A stretch of 64,000 bases of DNA, taken from assembly GCA_963662175.1 (NCBI GenBank), contig OY759219.1:44942675-45006674 (forward strand), read 5' to 3'. Below, piece after piece: positions 11,801 to 23,800 of this stretch. The notes beneath the pieces were generated by a model. The model was not told the origin of the DNA. It made no database searches and saw only the letters and a program-made list of their open reading frames with translations. The position numbers were made by a program, and so were the translations under genes. Source of the DNA: Aradus depressus (Eukaryota; Arthropoda; Insecta; Hemiptera; Aradidae). Within the stretch, counting starts at the first letter, position 1; every line of letters starts with the position of its first letter.

Positions 11801-14800
11801 TGGTGCTGGTCAGAAGAGATCTGAGTTCTCCTGTCCGGGTCCTCTCTTGTCATCCTGGCTGGCTCATCTTGCGACTCCAACTTGGCAACATCCACCTGGT
11901 CCTCGGCACCGTCTACTTCCCTCCTAGCAAGGATGGCCATCTTCTCCGAACTTCTCACCGATCTTGTGTCCATGCATGTTAATTGTAGTTTTGTTTTTGG
12001 GGGTGATTTTAACGCCCGGATTGGTCATTTGAATGTAATGGATAATGAGATTTTTGAGGGTTCTGTGTTGACTGGGCTTAGATCCTCATTTGATAAGGAA
12101 GTTAATACCAGAGGTAGACAGTTGGTAGGTATAATGGAACAACTGGGCTTATTTGCTTGTAATGGTAGGTCAATCAGCGATTCCCCTGCTAATTTAACTT
12201 ATTTCTCTGACAGAGGATGTAGTCTTGTAGATTTTGTTTGGGCCTCTGTCGGTATTCTAGATTATATTAATGATTTCAAAATTATCAATTTATCGAATTA
12301 TTCTGATCATTTTTTTTTGTTGTTTATATCTAGTCTTTTGTTCCAATGAAATGTTCAGACCTTCAGCTAAGTCAATTTCTGTTCGAAACCTACAAGTTGT
12401 CTCTAGAAATAAACCAAGCCTGTCTCAATTCCAAATGTTATTAAAAAATAATAGCAATATCTACTATAATAGCGACTCTACTATGGAACTTTGTAATAAG
12501 TTATACGAATCAGTTTTAAATGCGATGATAGAAGCCGAATTAATTAAGTCTATTACATTAAATAACGGTTATAAAAATAAAAATCTTTGGTATTCAAAAG
12601 AATGTAAGAATGCAAAAAAAGAAGTTAATAAGTTATATAAGCTCTGTCGTAATGATAACTTTAGTCGTGAGTCAATGAAGTTATATGTCGACTGCAGAAC
12701 GAATCATAGAAGAATAATTAAGAAATGTAAATCTGAATTTTTTGAATCTGTTAAAACCGCTTTGAGAAACATAAGGAACCCCTCGGAATTCTGGCAAACT
12801 ATCAAAAAATTTAGAAAGAACAAAACAACTAACTGTCCAATCTCTGTTGAACAGTGGGAAGAATATTATGTCTCTATCATGCCTCCGAAGTTATATAATA
12901 ACAGTTTATTGTTCAGCCACCATCACCCATTTCTTGATAAGGACATCTCTTTAGAAGAGCTGTTATCAAGTATAGGGAGCAGCAAAAATAACAAAGCAGC
13001 CGGTCTGGATCTAGTTCCTAATGAGTGCTTTAAGTATTTCGACTCTTCTTGGACCCACTACCTACTAAATGTGTTTAATAAAATCTGGCATAGTGAGGAA
13101 TTCCCCGATAAGTGGTGTAAAGTTAAGATGAAAATGCTTCATAAAAAAGGTGAAACAACTGATCCTGGTAATTATAGAGGGCTTGCAATATTTAATTCTA
13201 TTACTAAATTATTTACGTCTATTGTTAATAATAGGTTAGTTAAATGGGCGGATGAGAATGGTGTTATTCCCGAGGAGCAGATGGGATTCAGGAGTGGGAG
13301 GGGGTGTCGAGACGCAGTGTTCACCCTGGCAGCCGCAGTCAACATCCAACTGAGACTCGAGAAAAGAAAGGTGCTAGGGATTTTTGTTGATTTCAAGAGG
13401 GCTTTTGATTCGGTCTCCCACGACAAGCTGTGGAGTAAATTACATCAGTTGGGTATAAGTGGGAAAATACTGAGACTGTTGAAAAATTTGTATGATAAAG
13501 CTACTTTGGTTATCTCAGAGGGCGCCGGAACATCAGGAGAGATACAAATTTCTGAGGGAGTTCTGCAGGGAGAAATTCTGAGTCCTCTTCTTTTTGCTCT
13601 ATTTACATCTGACATTGTTCAATTTTTTATGACTAACGGTGCGAAGGGAGTTAACATTGACAGCAGTAGGGACTTGGTTATCCTCCTTTACGCGGATGAC
13701 CTCGTTATCTTGTCTTCCTCCTGGAGCGAAGCCCAGCGTAATTTAGATCTTCTGAACGAGTACTGTCAGATCAACTCTCTTACTGTTAACACCGACAAAA
13801 CTTTCTTGGTTCCTTTTCGTAAAGCTGGAAGGTTGGCCAGGATGAGGGGGCTCTATTACCAACAGACTAAGCTGGTCCTGGTAAATAGTTTCACATATCT
13901 GGGTGTGCCATTCTCTTCCTCCGGCAAATTTCGCGCCGCCTCCAATCATTTTTTGGGAAAATTGGCAGCGGGAAATTCGGCAGTAATGAACTTGTTAAGA
14001 TCCACGAGATCTGATTCCTGGGAGGCGAAATGCTACCTTTTCGACTCGATAGCTGAGAGTGTACTTCTATACTTGTCCGAGGTTTGGGGATGTGAGTACG
14101 TGGAGGTAGTTGAGCGGGGTCAGCTGGGCTTCTTTAAGTCAGTTCTAGGGCTTCCAGTGAGCACCCCCAGCGCCTATGTTAGAATGGAAACAGGCCGGGT
14201 TCACACTAAAGTGAAGATATTCAGCAGGATGTTGGGCTGGTGGCAGAAACTCCTGGCCATGTCGGAGGACCGTCTCCCAAGACTCTGTTACCTTCGCCTT
14301 GCCCAACTCAGCCGAAACTTTGTTTTGCCCTTCAACTGGGTCACCCAACTCAGGTGTCACCTGGCCTTGATCGGGGCTGACCACCTTCTGGACGGCCCCT
14401 ATATTTCTGATATCCGGCCCCTCCGTGGTGATTTGGTAGCAGCTATGAGGAATCATCTGGTCTGTCTCGATATAAATTCAATAGTAAATTCTAAATACAA
14501 CTCCCTCTACCGATTGGTCAGTGCTTTAGGACCTCAGGAAAGCTATCTTTCAATAAACTGCCATACTGAAAAACTCCGACTTCTAGCTCAAATCCGTCTC
14601 CACAATACCAATAAAAATTTTAGAATATTACTTGGAGGGCTTAGGTATGAGTTTTGTCCTGAAAGTGTCTGCAGGCTCTGTACCTTAGATGAGAAGGATG
14701 ATCTCATAAACTTTTTGCTCAATTGTCCCGCCTTGTGTATCCCCAGGCAAGCATTTCTCCATAATCATCTCACCAATAGACCAGAATATAACTCAGAAAC

Positions 14801-17800
14801 ATTTGTACATATTTTAAATAATTTAAAAGTTAGAGAAATTAACGATTTATTTTTATTTTTTTCGGTTGCTTTAAAAATAAAGAATAATCTAATTTAAATT
14901 GTGCTTGTAAGATGGAGATATATATTTTTTGTTTTTATTATTATTACTTTATTTATTTATACATGTAGTATTTTTTTTTTTTTTAATTTATTCATGTGTT
15001 TTTTTGTTTTATATAATTTTCGAATTGTTTCATTTACACTTCTTTTGTTATTTATTTTGTGAAAAAAAACCCACTCATTGCCATGAGGATTGTAATCTTT
15101 TGTGCAATAAAAAAGTTTATCTATCTATCTAGTGCCTCGTCTTCATTCTCCACTCCGGGCTTGATCTATTTTCCACCTATTTTGCTACTACTGTCGGGTA
15201 ACTCCTTGAAAAACAAGTATGGTTTTATTTATTATTTTTATCTTGTTTTCTCTTAGAAACTGGAGAAAGATTAATTCTTGACAGAATTTTTCCAAGACGT
15301 AGGAAAGAGCAGGTAAGTGTCAATATATTTATAGCAGGGTTGGCAACTCGCGGGTCGCGACCTCCATGATCCTGAGGTTCGGCCCACAATTATCTCTCGA
15401 GGAATCTCACTGATTTATCCATATTCTTAGCCTGATGCTTCCTGTTTTTCCCTGTCGTAGTTGGGGGGGGGGGGGGGGGGGGAGGGGGGGGGGTCAAGTA
15501 AAATTGGAATCCACGCCCTTTTCTTTAAAGCTTTCAATACGATACTTATTCGAGTCAGTTAATTGTGATGGTTTACCCAATATGAGTACCAAGTACGGTA
15601 TCGATACTTCTTACTGATACTATTCACAAGTATTGGTACTTTCTTTCGAAATTGTATCCCAAGATGAGCCACTAACCCCTCATTTAGAATTTAGTTTGTC
15701 GATCTGCCGACAGAGCCAGTTCCCTACCTTCCCCCATCATCATTTTTCCAACATGAACTTGCGCTAAAATATGAAAAGTATAATTCCTGGAGCCTTCTTG
15801 ACTTTTTCCTTGCTCGTTTGTTAAATACCTGATTTTCCCCCGTTTTCCCTGTCTCTGGACACGAGGTCTTTTGTAACAACACTAAGTGATGAAAAAACAT
15901 ACCAAGAAAATTAGTTATTGACAAAATTCAGAAGAAAATGATGAGAAGAATAAGAGGGGGGGGGGGGGGGGGGGGGTTGTCACAATTCCTGATAACATGA
16001 ATTTATGAACACGAAATTCAGTACATTCAGGAGTTTCTAAATAATGAGCAACCTATTGATTTGCAACCAAATCAATAATTAATTGGAGCTGGGGAAGTAC
16101 AATGTCGGAGGTCCGTCCCCATTTTTGTTACAATACAATAGTTAGGCAAAAACCTATTTTCGGTCCAAGTGGTTTATATCCGGGTTTCAATGTCAAGTTT
16201 TCAATTCATGTTTCTTTCAGGATTAAACAAAAATTTATTCCTGTGTACAAAATTCCTTCCTTGATCTGTAATATAGGTATTAGGTGAGGGGTGGGCAACG
16301 TTTTTCCACGCACGAGCTCTACTCTGCTCTATCATAATAAATATTACACCTATTTTACATATTTTTATCGTTCATTTATTTATTTTTTTCTTTTTCTTTC
16401 TCTTCACACGTCTTTGGTTTAGCCCCGAGTTACTATAATTAATTTTTTTTCACTGTTAACCATCATTATATTATGCACCATCTAATTATATTAATTTATT
16501 TTTTTATTTATAATTATATATATTTTTTATTATGTACATTCTTCTATTTGTATAAATCCATTTATTTCTTCATATTAAGCGGTTCATGTCAATTTTTCAT
16601 TTATTTATATTTATTATTGTCTAGTTATTCTCCACTGTAGAACCAATTTATTTATTTTTGTATTTATTGCTTTGTACGTCATACTGATACTTTATTTCAT
16701 TGTTTCCTTTTATTTTTGACTGTGTGTAATTATTCTTAGGGAACCTTGGTCCCAGAATGAAATTTATTTTCATTTCATGCTCTGAATTTTGAAAATTGGT
16801 CTGCATAGCAAAATTAAGTTAAATTAAAATAGATAAGCACAAATTACAAAAGAATTTGATACATCGAATACATTAGTTTATATCCAGCCTCGTCACTTCT
16901 GTACTTTATATATCCTCATCTTCTGGATTATAAATTCTATTTTTCTTAGAAATAAATAGTTTTCAATAATAATGATAGTAGATCGGGAAATAATGAGATG
17001 GAAGCGGCTGACTGGGAGCCTGCAAATAACGTCCAACCCTCTCACTCCCACCGGGTACCTACTCTCACCCGGCAATGCCTGGGGGTAATTTTGAATTATA
17101 TGTCTTACTGTACCTGATGCTGATTACATGCGATCGGACAATGTATATTAAGGTTATTCTCCCACTCCCTTATCACTCCTGAAACCATATAAATGTCCGC
17201 AGAGCTGCATCAAGAATTGTAAAAATAAACCAACATTATAAATATAAAGGGAACATAGCCAGTGAGTACGGAAACATCAAATTAATGTCATCAGTTAGCA
17301 TGTTTGTATTTTAAAATGTTATTAATATTAAATTAATGGCTAACATAGTAATGATGGTTACTAATTAATGGCTAACATAGTAATGATGGTTACTAATTAA
17401 TGGCTAACATAGTAATGATGGTTACTAATTAATGGCTAACATAGTAATGATGGTTTCTAATTAATTGTTATATTACGTTTTTGAAACTGATGATTGGAAA
17501 ATATACATGAAATGACTATGAATTGAGTATGTTTTGAAATTCGGAAAATAAATAGCTGTCGTATTTATTGTTTCAAAATCTCCCAACACACCCCAACAAT
17601 TGAAAATTAATATATATTTTTTTTATTCTACTTATATTTGCAGTGTTTCTTCAAATGCTTCATGGAGAGAGGAGGCTTTGTTAACGTAAGTTTATCGCCG
17701 TAAGTAGGGACAAAGTATCGGTGGCAAAGTATTGATACTTTCATATCGCTAAATACTCCCTTCATGGTATCGATGCTTGACAAATGTCGATACAAAAGAA

Positions 17801-20800
17801 CCGATTTCAATATACAGTGCCCTATCTTCATGTTGGAGGAATTTACATGAAACTTTTCAGAAACATTATTAAAGATACTGAAAACAGTAAACATAAAACG
17901 AATTTGCAAAAGGAAAGTAAATAATTTACAATTCACTTGGTCTTACTTCAGATTTCAATTAATATAATATTGAGGGTATTATAACCTTGTTCATTTATAA
18001 TCTACTTCGTGTACTGGTAATTTGCTATATTCAGTAACTTCTGAGAATAAATGAAAAACATCTTGAGTAATATTATACACGTTATGACTTGAAAACTTAT
18101 GGCAAATGGCAACTTCAATCTATATATTCTTCTCATCATGAGAAACTTCTTAGCTTTGGAGATTTAGGTTCTGGGTGTTGTCCTTTATTATATATTAAAT
18201 ATATTTCTGAATATTGAAATAAGGCATTTATCATAATTTAATTATTTAATGAGAACACCCAAATATTATAATAAAAGTTGTTTTCATATTTTGGAGCTAT
18301 AACCAGACAATATCATATCGTTAAGTTTTTGTTAACTAAACTATTCGCGAAAATGCTGTGTGGATCTAGTGGTGAGGGATCTAGTTGTTGAAGTTACACC
18401 GGGTTTTAGTCGAATGTTACCATTTTATCAATACGTAATCAAAAAGTGTTCAATAATTTATTTATTTCTTATTCTTGTGAATATCCTTGTGAAACAAATG
18501 GCCAAAACAGGATTTTCTTTCTTATACTCGTAAGACTAATTGAAGGAGACTTAAATATAGTTTTGTTAGAAATGACGTCCGCACCGAGATGTACCTACAC
18601 TAGGATGGAGTGAAAATGAGGGTTTTGGAACTTTTCATTGAAATTGAAAACGCCTGGGGGCGCAAAAGTTGACCATTGGTGAGAGTAACACCCATGTAAA
18701 GTTTGGACGAAATTCGATAATATCTTCTGTCCCCACCTGCGCCATCTATGATTCACTATAGCGTACTGTAGGTTCTCGGAGGGTTTTTCGGCGATAACAT
18801 TATTCTTGGCTGAGCTACGATAATGTGTAATATATCAAATTACTCGTCTTTTTACGCTCTACCAAAAAGGAAATGACCTTAAATTAAGAATTCCTAATTT
18901 TTCACCGTATTTTTGCAAAAATGTGATTTTTTTCGAAATAAACAATTTCTTAGACGATAACTTATCTGATCTGCAGAGCATTTTTCTGTCTTTTTGAAGT
19001 ATAACCAATCTACTGTGAGGTGATTCATTTCACCATTTTCGAAATATAGTATGAATTAATTTGCGGATAACAGACATGACTTTGAAGCCGTGTCTGTTAT
19101 TCGCAAAAACCGTCCCGTAATTCGTATAAATCGAAAAGTATGAAAAAACTTTAAGAAAAGCAAGGACACTTAGGAGAGTTTTCTTTATTCTTTTAATTAC
19201 ATCAAACAATTTTTCAATTGAAATACAATATTTAGGATAACAGAAAAATAAAATAAGCGTCTCAGTGCAGTGTCACTTATCAACAATAGACCCTTGCTTC
19301 TGCGGTCAGTTACTGGGTTCGTACTGTCCTTTTGTGTTGAAATGTGGCATGATTTTTCTCGAATAAATTTCGTCTCATATGAAACCGTTTCTTGCTTCAC
19401 TTTTCGAAGCTTCTGTAACTAGTTTGAAGTTTCTCTCAAAGTTCTGAGTGTGGCAAGGGAATCTCTGAACATTGAGAGATCCTGTGGCGAATTCCCACAA
19501 TTCATCTTCTACAACCCTGCTGTGATCGGTGATTCCATGACATGGCACTCTTGCCACAAAATGAGGTTGTTGTAATCCTCAGCGTCAAAATTAAGGGATG
19601 GTTTGGTAAATTTCCTCAAACCAAGCTCCCTCCCAGCGGCTTCTTTCCTTGCTTTAATGATGCGTCGAACTCCAAGTGCCTTTGTATGCTGTCCCTCGTC
19701 AAATATCATTGCGAACAAAATATTTTCCGGATGACCGAAATATCCATTTCTTTGAATAGTAAGATTAACTACATTCTTGAGATCTTCCGGCAGGTATTGA
19801 GCGAAAAATATAATTTACCAGAGATGCTTCACACCATCTTGTGAAGAAGGGTTTATTATGAACCCCATTGGTGTGTAGACTTTCACAATGAATTCGGCAA
19901 TACAGCCATGTTTCTCAAACGGGTTTTATGGCCCTACGTACAGCCTAAGAAGTCGGTTAGCCATCGTAACCCATCATGAATGGGATAGCTTCCACGGGTT
20001 TCTCCTGGATAAGCTGACTGAGCAATTTCCAGAGGCAACCGCTCCGCTAGTTGATGGCGAAGTTTCCAATTGTTTTCCGATTATCCCAGAGAACCTACGC
20101 GGTCCAGTTGTGGCACCGTTCAAGTACTGGAAAAGATGGCGGAGCGGCAACTTGTACTCATGAAGAAGACATGAACCAGTGCAATAGCCTTCCTAGTTCT
20201 TCTTCCAGCAACGTTATTATACCGCCTTTGCGTGTTTATCACTGTCCCGTCGCATCCAACTACAAACAGATTCGATACATCGATCTTATTCTTTGTTACA
20301 AAATCTAGTCATCATTTTCAGGCCTGACATGGCCCAGATACTCATTTCGGCTCTCGCATAAGCATCACATGTTCCTCGGTCAAAGTATCTCGATAGTATG
20401 TCCCGGTATCATCTTTCTTGAATTGAACAAGGGTTGCATCTTTCCTCCCATCAAAAAAAATAGGAACGTTGAACTGTAGTATAAAACAAAATGCGCGGAA
20501 ACAATTTACGGAAATAGTGTAATTAATTTTAATGTGAGAAAAAGGAAGTGAATCCCGAAAACATTGTCTATTTCGAAAAAAATTACGTTTTCGCCCGAAA
20601 TACGGTAAAAAATTAGGAATTATTTATTTCAGATCATTACCCTTTTGGTAGAGCGTAAAAAGACGAGTAATTTGATATATTACACATTATTGTAGCCCTG
20701 CCAAGAATAACGTCATCACCGAAAAAACCTCCGGGAACTTATAGTACGCTATAGTGAAACATAGATGGCGCTGGTGGGGACAGAAGATATTGTCGAATTT

Positions 20801-23800
20801 CGTCCAAATTTTACATGGGTGTTACTCTCACCAATGGTCAACTTTTCCGCCCCCAGGCGTTTTCAATTTCAAAAACTTTTTTTTTCACTCCACCCTAATG
20901 TACACCTCTTAATCTGCAATAACATTCTAGCAGAAAGAAGTGAGTGTATATCATAAATATATAATCTTAACCAGATTGATGATATCTGTTTTAGTTTAAA
21001 TATTGAAAATTCTATTAGTGGATGATCGGATGATCGCCATATTTTTGTTTGTTTTGTTTAAATAGTCTATTCTATTTATATGAAAACTTGTGCTCGCTTA
21101 GGATGGTGCTTTTTGTTTGGATACCAAGTTATTTGTTTGTGTTTTAAAATTTTCACAATATATATATATATATATATATAATTAGTAAATATAAATAAAA
21201 TATAATTAATACCTACCGAAAAAATTATTAAAATGGAAAATTTTTTATATCGCGACATTAATTAAAACAATGCCTGGATAGCTAAGTGCACTCCCACGGG
21301 AAGGACGGTTACAAGTTACTAACGGGTAGTTGCCATCAGTAATTAATAGTAATTAATTACTGTTGCCAACCAGAAGAAACATGGGAGGGGGGAAATGGAA
21401 TGAACCAACTCTAGAAAGTTAACATATTTATTAATTAAAAGAACATCAAATATTTACAATAGAAAATAAAATAATTGAATAAGATTCGGCCATATGTCTG
21501 AAGGACTTTATAACTCAATTACGAGGTACCTCGCTAATGATCCTTGGAGGCGACCATGTGGACATCGTCCATGCACATCCCGCAGACACCATCCACCCAC
21601 ACAGTCCTTGTAGATCCGCGTAGTCTCGACGTCACGACAGAACTCACGCCCCTCACTGACCCGGCGCGTCCGAATTCAAAATGTGTATTTCACTGACTAT
21701 TTCACATATTCAAACTGATATTAAAAACAGAAAAGATACGTGGAGCTCGACTGAGATATGAACGAGGAAATAGTACTTTCACATATTCAAACTGATATTA
21801 AAACAGAAAAGATACGTGGTGATCACCCGAGACATGAACGAGGAAATAGTAATTTCACATATTCAAACTGATATTAAAACAGAGAAGATACGTGGTGCTC
21901 GACCGAGACATGAACGAGGAAATAGTACTTTCACATATTCAAACTGATATTAAAACAGAAAAGATACGTGGTGATCACCCGAGACATGAACGAGGAAATA
22001 GTAATTTCACATATTCAAACTGATATTAAAACAGAGAAGATACGTGGTGCTCGACCGAGACATGAACGAGGAAATAGTACTTTCACATATTCAAACTGAT
22101 ATTAAAACAGAAAAGATACGTGGTGATCACCCGAGACATGAACGAGGAAATAGTAATTTCACATATTCAAACTGATATTAAAACAGTGAAGATACGTGGA
22201 GCTCGATCGAGACATGAACGAAGAATGAATAAAGTTGGGTGTGGTCTGTGGGACCTGACCGTGGTAGGGGACGGTTCTCGAGGTTTGATTGGTTGTTGGT
22301 CTCCGCCCACTTTATTTCCAGCCAATCACATATTACTTATTATATCAGCTTCCAGTTCTGTGAAACCCTTTACTGCTTATTCATTATACACCGGATGTAG
22401 ACAATTATCTTGGCTTCCTTTCCATTGTATCTTTATAGTTCTTTGTTTTCGCTCCCAGCGATCGCGATTCTCTCGCAGACATCGCTGGTTTCGAGCATGC
22501 TCTTCCAAATGCAATTCTCTTTAATTCAATACCCCACAACCCATACTTTGCTCCTAGCGATCGCGATTCCCTCGCAGGCATCGCTAGTTCTGAGCCTTAT
22601 AATAACGATAAATATTGTCTATAGGGTAGACATGCTACAATATATACCTTTGTTGTATGTGTTTGTATTTAGGTTTGTTTAGATATAATATTTTAGTTGG
22701 TTTAGGTGTAAATAATTTAAACCCTATTATTGGTTTAGTCGTTGTTTTAACGTTCACATCTTTTACATCAACTCATTAATAATGTATATATGTCAATACA
22801 GGCCCTGAAGAAGGCACATTCAGTGCCGAAAGATTGTCAGGAATACCACAAGCCTGATCAATCCTTTCGTAATTGATACCCAATAATTCCAATATGAAAT
22901 GGATTGGCGGGGGGGGGGGGGGGGGGGGGGGCAGGGAGAGTTATTTGTACTAAAGTGATTGGTCTAAGAAAGTCCTGTTCTGGCTATATCATATATATTT
23001 TATTTTTAACCTTTTTAATGGAAACTCAGAACAATAAAAAGATCATTTAATTTGATTCGTCGCTATGCGTTACAATTTATCAAAAAAATAGAAATATTTC
23101 CTACCAAAGTTTGTAGTATTATTTTTGAGACATTCTAACTTTGTTCGAATTGCTCCTGTTTCAAATGTGAGGAGTTTGGAATAGTAAGGAACCAATTGTT
23201 ACTAACCATTTTCGGGTAAATCGAGGAAACGTTTAAAAAAATAGGTTTCGAAACTACATTTACTTACTAAAACATTTTGTCTATTATGTATTAGGTATTT
23301 TTTATTGCCTAAAAGGAAGGATTAAAAATTATAATTTTTTTCTTCCCTAGGTTTACAAGTGTTGTGTTTTCAACGAAATTTCATGTTTTCCGGACTTACC
23401 TCTGATTCCAAAAATAATAAAACATCTATTGTCTGTGTGTCACACGATTATTATATTTTTTTAACAATCTATACATCCTTCAATGTACAAATTGGTCCTC
23501 CGGATCGGATGAAAACATACCCTGTGGATCCAGGGTTCCTATAGGTTATCGTTATGCAGTAAAATACCCGCCTAACTGAGAGAGCTCCTTCATTTCTTTT
23601 CTATCACTCACTTATTGCTCTATTTTTGGTTCTTGTGGTCCTCCGGATGGGATGAAAACAAACCCTGTGGATCCAAGGTTCCTATAGGTTATCGTTATAC
23701 AGTAGAACACCCGACTAACTGAGAGAGCTCCTTCATTTATTTTCTATCACTCACTTATTGCTCTATTTTTGGTTCTTGTGGTCCTCCGGATCGGATGAAA

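Larger units (their letters stand above)
11213..15144 (+). mobile_element. Non-LTR retrotransposon, 3.9 kb, 16-bp TSD and TCTA tail
   Basis: TAGTGCCTCGTCTTCA is present at both ends (11213-11228 and 15129-15144), so the insert is 11229-15128. It ends in a (TCTA)n tail rather than poly(A). It contains the end of ORF1, a broken apurinic-type endonuclease and an RT. Clade is uncertain; the CR1/Jockey group seems likeliest. Its 3' end is only 128 bases before OBP-B exon 15257-15312. Confidence 0.9.

Noticed and set aside
15346..16302. hAT transposon bounded by CAGGGTTGGCAAC and GGGGTGGGCAAC
   Set aside because: Both motifs point the same way, so they are not inverted ends of one element, and no 8-bp TSD was found.
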